A stretch of 35,919 nt of DNA, from contig SFIS01000024.1 of NCBI GenBank assembly GCA_004555245.1, positions 1 to 35,919 on the forward strand, read 5' to 3'. The notes below the pieces were generated by a model. It did not search any database and had not been told where the DNA came from. It saw only the letters and a list, made by a program, of their open reading frames with translations. This stretch comes from Bacteroidales bacterium. GTDB lineage: Bacteria; Bacteroidota; Bacteroidia; Bacteroidales; Bacteroidaceae. The position numbers and the translations under genes are program-made. Positions 23,635 through 31,787 of this stretch are shown piece after piece; positions within the stretch are counted from its first letter, which is position 1, and the number at the start of each line of letters is the position of its first letter.

Positions 23635-24792
23635 ATGGCTAAAACAACTAAACTGGCTATCATCCCGGTGATGCTGACATTCTTCACCATGGGATTTGTC
23701 GATCTCGTCGGCATAGCATCCAATTATGTCAAGGCAGACCTTGACCTCACGGACAGCGTGGCAAACATCCTTCCGTCGCTCGTCTTCTTCTGGTTCCTGA
23801 TTTTCTCTGTGCCGACAGGCATGCTGATGAACCGCATCGGCCGTAAGAACACCGTATTGCTGTCGCTTGTCGTAACGGTATTGTCTCTCATCCTGCCATT
23901 GTTCGGCAGTTCATTCGGGCTGATGCTCGTATCCTTCTCGCTTCTCGGCATCGGCAACGCACTGATGCAGACATCGCTGAACCCTTTAGTGACACTGGTG
24001 GTTAGCGGCAATCTGGCATCTACACTGACCTTCGGACAGTTTGTAAAAGCCATCGCATCATTCCTTGCGCCATATCTCGCGATGTGGGGTGCAACGAATT
24101 CTATACCGACTTTCGGACTGGGATGGCGTGTTCTCTTCCCCATCTACATGATAATCGGCATCATTGCGACACTGCTTCTCTCTGCAACCCCGATAACAGA
24201 GGAGCGCAGCGAGAAGCGCGCATCAGCAGTGGGAGACTGTCTGAAGCTGCTGGGCAACCCCGTCATCCTGCTCTCCTTCATCGGCATCATCTGCCATGTG
24301 GGCATTGATGTGGGCACAAACACGACAGCACCGAAGATTCTTATGGAGCGTCACGAAATGACACTCGACGAGGCAGCCTTTGCCACATCGCTCTATTTCG
24401 TGTTCAGAACGGTGGGCTCGCTGACAGGTTCTGTGATTCTGAGGGTTATGTCCAACCGTCTCTTCTTCCTCATCAGCGTTGTCATGATGGCTGCCGCTAT
24501 GGCGGGACTTGGCTTCGGGACGACGAAACCGGTGCTCTACACCGCGATAGCACTTGTAGGCTACGGCAACTCGAACATCTTCCCGCTCATCTTCTCGCAG
24601 GCACTGCGCAGCGACAAGGAGCATGAGAACGAGACAAGCGGACTGATGGTGATGGGTCTCTTCGGCGGCACGCTGTTCCCGCTTGTCATGGGATTCGCCA
24701 GCGACGCTACAGGTCAGGCAGGTGCTGTGGCTGTGATGGCTCTGGGTGTGATTTATCTATTTACTTATATACGTCAGATTAAAACAAAATAA
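23635..24792 (+). CDS. MFS sugar importer (FucP/GlcP-like), probable fructose transporter
   Basis: A 385-residue inner-membrane protein with about twelve hydrophobic segments. The MFS loop 2-3 signature is visible as GMLMNRIGRKNT (residues 62-73), and a central cytoplasmic loop (TPITEERSEKRAS) separates the halves. The sequence style (FFTMGFVDLVGIASNYVK, QTSLNPLVT) resembles the FHS branch that imports fucose, glucose or fructose by proton symport. Its position between GH32 and fructokinase, with only 5 bases to the kinase, argues for fructose. This is inference; the fold does not define the sugar. Confidence 0.88.
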   Translation: MAKTTKLAIIPVMLTFFTMGFVDLVGIASNYVKADLDLTDSVANILPSLVFFWFLIFSVPTGMLMNRIGRKNTVLLSLVVTVLSLILPLFGSSFGLMLVSFSLLGIGNALMQTSLNPLVTLVVSGNLASTLTFGQFVKAIASFLAPYLAMWGATNSIPTFGLGWRVLFPIYMIIGIIATLLLSATPITEERSEKRASAVGDCLKLLGNPVILLSFIGIICHVGIDVGTNTTAPKILMERHEMTLDEAAFATSLYFVFRTVGSLTGSVILRVMSNRLFFLISVVMMAAAMAGLGFGTTKPVLYTAIALVGYGNSNIFPLIFSQALRSDKEHENETSGLMVMGLFGGTLFPLVMGFASDATGQAGAVAVMALGVIYLFTYIRQIKTK

Positions 24793-24797
24793 CATTT

Positions 24798-25685
24798 ATG
24801 GAGAACAAGATAATAGCTGGCCTTGGCGAGGCATTGTGGGACTGCCTGCCAGAAGGTCGCAAGATTGGCGGTGCGCCCGCAAACTTTGCATATCATGCGT
24901 CCCAGTTCGGTTTTGACGCTTATGCTGTCAGTGCTGTCGGCACAGACGAGTTGGGCGACGAGACAATCGAGGCTCTCAAGGGAAACGGTCTGAAGATGGT
25001 GATGCCACGCGTGGATTTCCCTACAGGACAGGTGAAGGTGACACTCGACGAGGACGGCGTAGCAACCTACGACATCAAGGAGGGTTCGGCATGGGACAAC
25101 ATCCCGTTCACTCCGGAGATAGAGGCTTTGGCAAAGCAGTGCCGCGCCGTGTGCTTCGGATCGCTGGCGCAGCGCAACGAGGTGTCCCGAAACACTATCT
25201 ACCGCTTCCTTGACGCGACTCCGAAAGACTGTATGCGTATCTTCGACATCAACCTGAGACAGAATTTCTACACGAAGGAGACTATCGTTGAATCGCTGAA
25301 GCATGCAACGGTGTTAAAGATAAACGACGAGGAGCTGGTGACATTAGGACGGTTATTTGGCTATCCCGGTCCGGATTTGGAGAACAAATGCTGGCTCATA
25401 CTGGGCAAATACAATCTCGACATGCTCATCCTGACATGCGGCGTAAACGGCAGCTACGTCTTCTCGAAAGGCGCAATGTCGTATCTCGACACGCCACAGG
25501 TAGAAGTTGCTGACACGGTGGGTGCCGGAGATTCGTTCACCGGCTCGTTTGTCGCATCGATACTGTCAGGACGCACGGTAGCAGAGGCTCACCGCATCGC
25601 AGTAGGCGTGAGTGCATTCGTCTGCACGCAGAAAGGTGCTATGCCGAAGATTCCGGAGGCGCTGAAGACACCGCAGACTAAGTGA
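24798..25685 (+). CDS. PfkB-family fructokinase
   Basis: A 295-residue ribokinase-fold sugar kinase. The N-terminal substrate motif is GGAPANFAYH (24-33). The PfkB signature with anion hole and catalytic base is DTVGAGDSFTG, with D245. It phosphorylates fructose with ATP, most likely giving fructose 6-phosphate for glycolysis, as the last step of the fructan pathway encoded here. It is translationally close to the importer (5-base gap) and is the last gene before a strong terminator at 25793. Other PfkB sugars are possible from the sequence alone; the operon makes fructose the best choice. Confidence 0.92.
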   Translation: MENKIIAGLGEALWDCLPEGRKIGGAPANFAYHASQFGFDAYAVSAVGTDELGDETIEALKGNGLKMVMPRVDFPTGQVKVTLDEDGVATYDIKEGSAWDNIPFTPEIEALAKQCRAVCFGSLAQRNEVSRNTIYRFLDATPKDCMRIFDINLRQNFYTKETIVESLKHATVLKINDEELVTLGRLFGYPGPDLENKCWLILGKYNLDMLILTCGVNGSYVFSKGAMSYLDTPQVEVADTVGAGDSFTGSFVASILSGRTVAEAHRIAVGVSAFVCTQKGAMPKIPEALKTPQTK

Positions 25686-25792
25686 CGATGTCATGATATA
25701 CGGATGGCGGCACGAGCGACGCAGTGTTGAACAACCGCAGACTGACATCGGAACGAAGAAATGAAAAAAGACGACGCATATATGTAATTTTC

Positions 25793-25828
25793 AAGGCATC
25801 ACTCTGCAACAGGGGAGTGATGCCTTTT
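25793..25828 (+). terminator. Rho-independent terminator of the fructan operon
   Basis: Twelve-base arms AAGGCATCACTC (25793-25804) and GAGTGATGCCTT (25815-25826) with a 10-base loop and a short T-run. Confidence 0.85.
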
Positions 25829-26081
25829 CTGTATATATCAGTCACTTCGGAGACAATGGAAGAATGGAAAATGCTGCGGGATAGAGGACAAGAGAGCAGT
25901 AAAAAATCGAACAAACCGAACAGACAGGAGATAGAGACAATAAGGCAAATAGAAGAAAAAATACCGGGAGATTGTGTAAGGGGAACGGAAAAAAATGTTA
26001 TATTTTGCGGATTGTTTGATAAATTTTGATACTATAAAAATAATTTCCGACATTTTTCTGTGTCATAACAACAAATTTCAC

Positions 26082-26089
26082 TAACTTTG
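26082..26089 (+). promoter_or_regulatory. -7 box upstream of the AraC-family gene
   Basis: TAACTTTG matches TAnnTTTG. Transcription would begin near 26096, leaving a leader of about 125 bases. The -33 position has CTG rather than TTG. Confidence 0.45.
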
Positions 26090-26091
26090 CA

Positions 26092-26205
26092 ATGAAAGGT
26101 AAAAATAAAAAACTGTCAACGCCTGATTTCGAAAGAATCAGTAAAGGAGACTTGTTTTCGTTTGAATACCGTCATTGTTACACCTTAACGCGCCACGCCG
26201 CATAA
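26092..26205 (+). CDS. Possible short upstream ORF (37 codons) before the AraC-family gene
   Basis: An ATG at 26092 opens 37 codons reading MKGKNKKLSTPDFERISKGD and then LFSFEYRHCYTLTRHAA, ending TAA at 26205, 14 bases before the next gene's ATG. It could be a leader peptide, a small protein or chance. Against it, the -7 box at 26082-26089 would place the transcription start inside the ORF, so translation needs an upstream promoter. No family is recognised. Confidence 0.25.
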   Translation: MKGKNKKLSTPDFERISKGDLFSFEYRHCYTLTRHAA

Positions 26206-26219
26206 AAAAATCTATCGTC

Positions 26220-27134
26220 ATGAAAAGAACTAACCATGTGAAAGGAACCGTGGACACACGGCTATTCAGCGGAAAGAGAGAAATCCCGAACATGAATTTC
26301 AATGCCTGTCTCTACAGTTCGTTCGACGAACTCCAGCAGCCATTGAACAGTATCTTCGACTACGGGTATGCCCTCTCAATCGTCAGCGGGGGCTACGGTG
26401 TGCTTGTAAAAGACGGCATAGAACACATGCTTCACACCGGCGATGTCTTCTTCATACCGGTCAGCGACATTCCCGAGCTGCGCAACGTCAGAGGACTGAA
26501 CATCTACGGATGCCTGATGACAGCCGACTATGTCAACCTCATTGCCCAGGAATCGCCCCTGGACATCCAGTCGATATGCAGCTTGAAGGACAACTTCTTG
26601 ATTCACGCGACGGAAGAAGACATGAAAATCTTCCACACGATGCATGTGCTGCTTGAGAACGTTGAGAAGAAAGAGGCGTCAGAACTGAAGAACGTGATGA
26701 TGCACAACCTCTACTTAACATTCTCGATAGAGGTGTATATGATTTACGAAGCCCGTAACAACGACCTCACTCCCGAGAAGATGTCATACAACTCTGCCAC
26801 GATGATATTCAAGAGATTCATAGAGATCATGCAGACCTCCGAGAAGCCGATACACACGGTGTGCGAGGTGGCAGAGCAGCTGAACATCACACCGAAATAC
26901 TTCTCTACGGTCTGCAAGCAGATAACGGGCCGCACGGCTCTTGACATCATCAATTCAGAACTTGTGAAGAACGCCCGCCTGCTTCTTCTCAACCCTAACA
27001 ACTCCGTGAAACAGGTGTCTGTGAGGCTGGGGTTTGCCAACCAGTCGCACTTCGGCACTTTCATGCGCCGCAACGCCGGCATGTCTCCGCTGAAGTTCAG
27101 ACAGAGCCTGCTGAACAAGGACAATCAGGCGTAA
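26220..27134 (+). CDS. AraC-family transcriptional regulator
   Basis: The 304-residue protein has an N-terminal cupin-like sensing region (about 20-150, YALSIVSGGYGVLVKDGIEH and HTGDVFFIPVSD). The C-terminal double helix-turn-helix covers about 205-300 (VCEVAEQLNITPKYFSTVCK, then SVKQVSVRLGFANQSHFGTF, then GMSPLKFRQ). These proteins bind DNA as activators and usually respond to a small ligand. The ATG at 26220 is preferred over the TTG at 26175, which adds 15 untypical residues. It sits after the fructan terminator with its own promoter and converges on secDF. Its target cannot be read; it may regulate itself or an unlinked locus. Confidence 0.92.
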   Translation: MKRTNHVKGTVDTRLFSGKREIPNMNFNACLYSSFDELQQPLNSIFDYGYALSIVSGGYGVLVKDGIEHMLHTGDVFFIPVSDIPELRNVRGLNIYGCLMTADYVNLIAQESPLDIQSICSLKDNFLIHATEEDMKIFHTMHVLLENVEKKEASELKNVMMHNLYLTFSIEVYMIYEARNNDLTPEKMSYNSATMIFKRFIEIMQTSEKPIHTVCEVAEQLNITPKYFSTVCKQITGRTALDIINSELVKNARLLLLNPNNSVKQVSVRLGFANQSHFGTFMRRNAGMSPLKFRQSLLNKDNQA

Positions 27135-27181
27135 GGGGCCGAGTAATGTTTCCGGCATCCTGACGAAATATAAAGCAAAAG

Positions 27182-27226
27182 CGACACCGCTGCATCTCAC
27201 GCCATGGCGTGTATGCAGCGGTGTCG
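27182..27226. terminator. Bidirectional terminator between the AraC-family gene and secDF
   Basis: Fourteen-base arms CGACACCGCTGCAT (27182-27195) and ATGCAGCGGTGTCG (27213-27226) enclose a second stem CACGCC/GGCGTG. On the minus strand a T-run follows. It serves two genes that converge here. Confidence 0.78.
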
Positions 27227-27241
27227 TCATATATGTCCGGC

Positions 27242-27261
27242 TGTCGCCCCGGAGGGCGACA
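27242..27261 (-). terminator. Small hairpin just after the secDF stop
   Basis: Arms TGTCGCCC and GGGCGACA with a four-base loop, ending 10 bases from the secDF stop codon. It has no T-run on the minus strand; it may be a 3'-end hairpin ahead of the main terminator at 27182-27226. Confidence 0.45.
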
Positions 27262-27271
27262 TGCCGTTTTC

Positions 27272-30200
27272 TTATTCCTTTGCCTCAGCAGCGATGAGGT
27301 TCTTTATCTTGCGTCCGAGGGTGAGATAAGCCACCGGAGCGGCGACGAAGATAGAAGAGAGAGTGCCGAATACGACACCGAGAATCATCGCGAACGAGAA
27401 GCTGCGTATGCTGTCACCGCCGAGGATGAAGATACAGAGCAGCACGAGCAATGTAGAGACAGAGGTGTTGACTGTACGTGCAAGTGTCTGGTTGATAGAC
27501 GAGTTGAAAGTCACCTGGAAGTCCTGTTTAGGATGCAGTTTGAGATTCTCGCGGATACGGTCGAAGACAACCACCTTGTCGTTGATGGAATAACCTATCA
27601 CGGTGAGGATAGCACCGATAAACGTCTGGTCGATTTCGAGAGAGAACGGCACGAAATCGTAGAGCAGAGAATAGAGACCGATGACGGCTACGGTATCAAC
27701 AGCGAGCGCTACGATAGAGCCTACAGAGAACGCTACGTTGCGGAATCGCAGCAGGATGTAGAGGAAGATAGCGACGAGAGCGACAAGCACAGAGATGATA
27801 GCTCCGTATGTGATGTCTTTCGCTACAGACGGTCCCACCTTTGTTGATGAGATGATTGAACCTCCCTGACGCACGTCCGGGTTCTTGAAGTCGTTGACAT
27901 TTGCCTGGCTGACGAGTCCTGCCTTCTTCAGGGCGGTGTAGAGGATGGTCTCTGCCTCGTCGTCGATGTTAGGATCGTTTGATTCTATCTTGTAGTTTGT
28001 AGAGATACGGATGGTCTTGTGGTCAGTGCCGAGGGCGAGTGCAGTGGTGTTTGCGCCCTGGAAAGCGCCGCTGAGTGCGACACGCACCTCTTCCGGCTCT
28101 ACCGCCTTCTCGAATGTCACGACATAGTTGCGTCCGCCTGTGAAGTCAATAGACTGTGACAGTCCGCGCACGATGAACGAGCCGATGAAGACAACGATGC
28201 AGACAGCATAGATGCTGAACGAGCGCTTGTAGATAGACATGAAGTGTATCTTGGTGTTCTGCAGCAGGTTTCGGCTGACACCTGTAGTGAACGTAAGCCC
28301 GAGCCATTTGTTCTTGCCCAGCCTGTTCTCGTAAACGAGGCGTGTGAGGAAGACAGCGGTGAAGAACGAGCATACGATACCGATGATCCATGTCGTTGCG
28401 AATCCCTTGATAGGTCCTGTACCGATTGTGAGGAGGATGACGCCCGTGATGAGCGAGGTGAGGTTAGAGTCGAAGATAGCCGAGAAGGCGTTGCTGTAGC
28501 CGGCACGCAGCGCGTCCTTGATGTTCAGTCCGTTCTTCATCTCTTCCTTGATACGCTCGTAGATGAGCACGTTGGCATCGACTGCCGTACCGAGAGTGAG
28601 GACGATACCTGCGATACCCGGCATGGTGAGCGCCGACTGGAATGAGGCGAGGATGCCGCCAGTGAAGAAGAGGTTGACGATGAGGGCGCTGTCAGCCATC
28701 ACACCCGGCACGAAGCCGTACATGAGAATCATGTAGAGGCAGAGGAGCACGAATGCTATGACGAACGAGATGAGACCCTGCTGGATAGACTGTGCGCCGA
28801 GTGTAGGTCCTACGACCTCTTCCTGGACGATGCGTGCAGGAGCGGGCATACGTCCGGACTTGAGAGTGTTGGCGAGGTCTTTTGTATCTTCGATGGTGAA
28901 GTTGCCTGAGATTTGCGAGTTGCCTCCGTCAATCTCGCTGTTGACGCGCGGTGCAGAATATACCACTCCGTCGAGAACGATGGCAACAGCCTTGCCGATG
29001 TTCGCCTTGGTGAGCTGTGCCCAGAGGCGTGCGCCTTCAGAGTTCATCTGCATAGAGACACAAGGGTGTCCGCTGTTGTCGAACTCGTCCTTTGCGTCAA
29101 CGATGACATCACCTTCAAGCGGAGCGCGTCCGTTGCTTGTCGTGACCTTCAGTGCGTGGAGCTCGAAGATGTTCTTTGCGTCGATGCCGTCAGCAGGTTT
29201 CGCACTCCAGAGCAGGCGGCAGTTTGACGGTACAATCTGTGTTGCTTCCGGAGTGTTGAGTATAGAGTTGATGTATGCAGTGTCGCGGACGTTGGCATAG
29301 CCTACGACAGAGAGGCTCTGTCCTCCTGTCGGCTGGAAGACGGCATAGAGGGGGTGCTGCTTCTTTGCTTCCGCAATTTGCTCGTCGGTTGTCTTCTCGC
29401 TCTTCGCAGCCACTCCGGCATTGTCTGCTGTGGCTTCTTTCTTTATCTGGAACTTGGGCTGCGCCTCTTTTGCAGCGGCGGTGTCAGCCTTTGCTTCGGT
29501 TTCCGTCTGTGCTGCCTCCTGCTTTGTGGTGTCAGCCTCAGCCACCTGGTCGCCCGCAGCTATGCGCTGGTCGAGCTGTGTGAGATACGGTATGATTTCC
29601 GAAGCGTTGTATGTCTCCCAGAATTCGAGGTTGGCAGAGCCCTGCAGCAGTTTGCGCACACGCTCCGGCTCACGCACGCCTGGCATCTCGACCATGATAC
29701 GTCCGTCCTGTCCTTCGAGTTTCTGGATGTTCGGCTGTACTACGCCGTATTTGTCGATACGGTTTCGTACGACATTGAACGAGTTGTCGATGGCAGACTG
29801 CACCTCTGTTCGCAGTGCGGCCTCAACCTCGGCGTCAGTGCTCTGTGTAGAAACTTTTCCCTTGAGCTGCTGTGTAGCGAAGATTTCCGCGAGGCGGTGT
29901 CCGGGTGCATTCTTCTTGTATGCCTTGATAAAGAGAGAGATGAAGTCGCTCTGACTTGTCTCTTCTTCTTTCTTCGCCTCTGCCATAGACTTAGTGTATG
30001 CCGCATCAGACTTGTGGTCGGCAAGCACGTCAATTACGTCAGGCACAGAGATTTCGAGTATCACGTTCATACCGCCTTTAAGGTCAAGTCCCAGACCGAT
30101 TTGTGTCTCGAGACACTTCTGGTAGGTATAGACACCCAGATACTTCACCGAGTCTTTGTAGTCTTGCTGTGCGATGGGGTCTTCAATCTGGCTCGCCTTC

Positions 30201-30298
30201 TTGTCGTAGTAGCTTGTAGCCACAGAGAAGGAGAGGTAGAAGATGCTCGCAAGCGTCAGCAGGACTGCTGTAACGATTACAATTCCTTTGTTTTGCAT
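27272..30298 (-). CDS. secDF: Fused protein translocase subunit SecDF
   Basis: A 1008-residue fusion of SecD and SecF, the membrane proteins that use the proton gradient to pull preproteins through SecYEG into the periplasm. The SecD half has the first membrane helix (IVIVTAVLLTLASIFYL), the LGLDLKGGMNVILEI motif, a large periplasmic P1 domain and six helices with GTAVDANVLIYERIKEE. The SecF half begins near SIYKRSFSIYAV, with SIDFTGGRNYVVTFEK and a later NDKVVVFDRIREN. A charged alanine/glutamate/lysine-rich stretch sits inside P1 (TKQEAAQTETEAKADTAAAK). The ATG at 30298 is chosen over the GTG at 30340 because a short basic N-terminus before the helix fits the family. It appears monocistronic. 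Confidence 0.96.
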   Translation of the reverse strand: MQNKGIVIVTAVLLTLASIFYLSFSVATSYYDKKASQIEDPIAQQDYKDSVKYLGVYTYQKCLETQIGLGLDLKGGMNVILEISVPDVIDVLADHKSDAAYTKSMAEAKKEEETSQSDFISLFIKAYKKNAPGHRLAEIFATQQLKGKVSTQSTDAEVEAALRTEVQSAIDNSFNVVRNRIDKYGVVQPNIQKLEGQDGRIMVEMPGVREPERVRKLLQGSANLEFWETYNASEIIPYLTQLDQRIAAGDQVAEADTTKQEAAQTETEAKADTAAAKEAQPKFQIKKEATADNAGVAAKSEKTTDEQIAEAKKQHPLYAVFQPTGGQSLSVVGYANVRDTAYINSILNTPEATQIVPSNCRLLWSAKPADGIDAKNIFELHALKVTTSNGRAPLEGDVIVDAKDEFDNSGHPCVSMQMNSEGARLWAQLTKANIGKAVAIVLDGVVYSAPRVNSEIDGGNSQISGNFTIEDTKDLANTLKSGRMPAPARIVQEEVVGPTLGAQSIQQGLISFVIAFVLLCLYMILMYGFVPGVMADSALIVNLFFTGGILASFQSALTMPGIAGIVLTLGTAVDANVLIYERIKEEMKNGLNIKDALRAGYSNAFSAIFDSNLTSLITGVILLTIGTGPIKGFATTWIIGIVCSFFTAVFLTRLVYENRLGKNKWLGLTFTTGVSRNLLQNTKIHFMSIYKRSFSIYAVCIVVFIGSFIVRGLSQSIDFTGGRNYVVTFEKAVEPEEVRVALSGAFQGANTTALALGTDHKTIRISTNYKIESNDPNIDDEAETILYTALKKAGLVSQANVNDFKNPDVRQGGSIISSTKVGPSVAKDITYGAIISVLVALVAIFLYILLRFRNVAFSVGSIVALAVDTVAVIGLYSLLYDFVPFSLEIDQTFIGAILTVIGYSINDKVVVFDRIRENLKLHPKQDFQVTFNSSINQTLARTVNTSVSTLLVLLCIFILGGDSIRSFSFAMILGVVFGTLSSIFVAAPVAYLTLGRKIKNLIAAEAKE

Positions 30299-30413
30299 TT
30301 TAGTTATTTGTTTTTTGTTTTGTTTTCGCTTTAGGTTCACGGATGTCCGTTTTCGCTTGTGCGCAGGTCAAAAGACATGTATGTTTTGTTTGCCTATATA
30401 CACAATATGCGTG

Positions 30414-30421
30414 CAAAGTTA
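30414..30421 (-). promoter_or_regulatory. -7 box of secDF
   Basis: The minus strand reads TAACTTTG, an exact TAnnTTTG match about 115 bases before the secDF start. No clear -33 TTG is present. Confidence 0.5.
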
Positions 30422-30486
30422 GTTATTTTAATTTAAATAAAAGAAATTTGCAGTGTTATTTTTTCAAAATAGGGCAAAAAAGGTTG

Positions 30487-31578
30487 TCATTTGCCCTCAT
30501 TCTCAGGCAAAAGGAAGGTATAAATCGGGTAGTGGTCAGACAAATGTATTGATTTGTCTATTGTGGCGGCGTATGGTTTGTAGTGTTCCGAGCACATGAT
30601 GTTGTCTATTCTGACGAACATCGAATGGTACGAGAACGAGAATCCTGGGAGGCATCCCGATGCGGTGTAGCAGTCTGTGAGACGGCGTGCGAGGGTGTGG
30701 TGTACGTAGGAGAGGGGGTGGTCGTTGAGGTCTCCGCACATGATGATGCGTTCTCCCTCATGCTGCGAGACATATTCTGCGATGGCGTCAGCCTGCGGGG
30801 CGCGCATCACGGTTGATTCAGAGAGTTTGCGCATGAGGTTCTCCGACTCGCGCCGCATGGCTTGGCGTTGTGTCTGTCCGTGTACCATTGCGCTGAAGTG
30901 GCTTTTTTCTTCCATCGTCAGGCCTACAGTCTCGAGGTGTGCGTTGATGACATGTACGTCGTTGCCGCCGATGTCGAGTACGAAGACACCGAGCGTGTTG
31001 CCTTTTGTGGTGATGGATATGTGCTCCTTGTGTTTTATGGGGTATCGGCTGTAGATGGCCACGGCATCGCCTGCGGGCAGGCGGTAGCCGCGCGAGAGGA
31101 GTGTGTCGCGGTGCGGGTAGAGGCTGTCGATGACGGCTTTGAGAGAGTCTTCTCCGGCGATGGGGGCATACTCCTGCAGGCAGACGATGTCAGCGCCGGA
31201 GCGGCAGATGTATTCGAGGATGGGGTTGGGGGTGTCTTCGGGCGCGGCAGTGGGGTTGAAGCCGAGAATGTTGTATGACAGGACTTTGATGCAGCCCTGC
31301 GGCGGGTCGTGCGGCAGGTTCAGGGGGCAATAGGTCGTGACGGGCTGGCAGGCGAGGATGAAACCAGCGAAGGGCAGGAGTACCCACACCGGACGGAAAT
31401 AGATCCACAGGACGACGAAGGCGAAATTAAGACAGAGGAAAAGCGGGAAGGCGTAGCCGGCGAGCGAGAGGACGGGATGCTCCGGGGGGCTGAGATGGCC
31501 GGCATAGCCTGTCGCAAGCAGCAGGATGACGGTCAGGATGTTGAGGAAGGCGAATGTTGCGGTTATGATTTTTCGCAT
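30487..31578 (-). CDS. Membrane-anchored endonuclease/exonuclease/phosphatase (EEP) family protein
   Basis: A 363-residue protein with three N-terminal hydrophobic segments (about 1-90) and a C-terminal EEP hydrolase domain. Family motifs are visible in order: KVLSYNILGFN (metal-binding Asn), VCLQEYA (metal-binding Glu), VINAHLET, CGDLNDHP (catalytic Asp/Asn) and LSDHYPI (catalytic His). The domain probably faces the periplasm and may cleave phosphodiester or phosphomonoester bonds in nucleic acid, lipid or sugar phosphate; the substrate is unknown. The ATG at 31578 (MRKIITATF) gives a normal membrane start, and the longer frame to 31629 is rejected. It lies 209 bases downstream of the rhomboid gene on the same strand and may be cotranscribed. 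Confidence 0.88.
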   Translation of the reverse strand: MRKIITATFAFLNILTVILLLATGYAGHLSPPEHPVLSLAGYAFPLFLCLNFAFVVLWIYFRPVWVLLPFAGFILACQPVTTYCPLNLPHDPPQGCIKVLSYNILGFNPTAAPEDTPNPILEYICRSGADIVCLQEYAPIAGEDSLKAVIDSLYPHRDTLLSRGYRLPAGDAVAIYSRYPIKHKEHISITTKGNTLGVFVLDIGGNDVHVINAHLETVGLTMEEKSHFSAMVHGQTQRQAMRRESENLMRKLSESTVMRAPQADAIAEYVSQHEGERIIMCGDLNDHPLSYVHHTLARRLTDCYTASGCLPGFSFSYHSMFVRIDNIMCSEHYKPYAATIDKSIHLSDHYPIYTFLLPENEGK

Positions 31579-31787
31579 GACGGAACGCAGTGGGTATGGG
31601 AGATATGGGACGGAGACGGCGTGAGCCACATTATATTAAATGCGCGTGCGCACGCGGGAGGGGCAGCCCCGCGGCAAAACCGCGGGGAACAGTGGCTATA
31701 CTGAGGGCGGAGAAGAGTGAAGGCAGGGGCGGAGAAGAGAGAAGGCTGGGGCGGAGAAGAGAGAAGGCAAGGGCGAGAGGGCGGAAA
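31579..31787. repeat. Repeat-bearing gap between the EEP and rhomboid genes
   Basis: Three tandem 22-base purine-rich units start at 31705, 31727 and 31749 (core GGGCGGAGAAGAG). A GC hairpin CCCCGCGG/CCGCGGGG lies at 31667-31687 and a perfect 14-base palindrome CGCGTGCGCACGCG at 31643-31656. No gene is seen. Confidence 0.8.

Larger units (their letters stand above)
25686..26091. other. Intergenic region after the fructan operon
   Basis: About 400 bases without a credible gene. It contains the operon terminator (25793-25828) and an AT-rich stretch ending in the promoter of the AraC-family gene. The open frames 25724-26029 (plus) and 25678-25914 (minus) run through the terminator and resemble no protein. 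Confidence 0.6.

Noticed and set aside
25724..26029. 101-codon plus-strand frame after the fructokinase
   Set aside because: It crosses the operon terminator and has a low-complexity charged sequence with no start signal.
29354..30334. 326-codon plus-strand frame opposite secDF
   Set aside because: Cysteine/leucine-rich antisense shadow; SecDF on the other strand is unambiguous.
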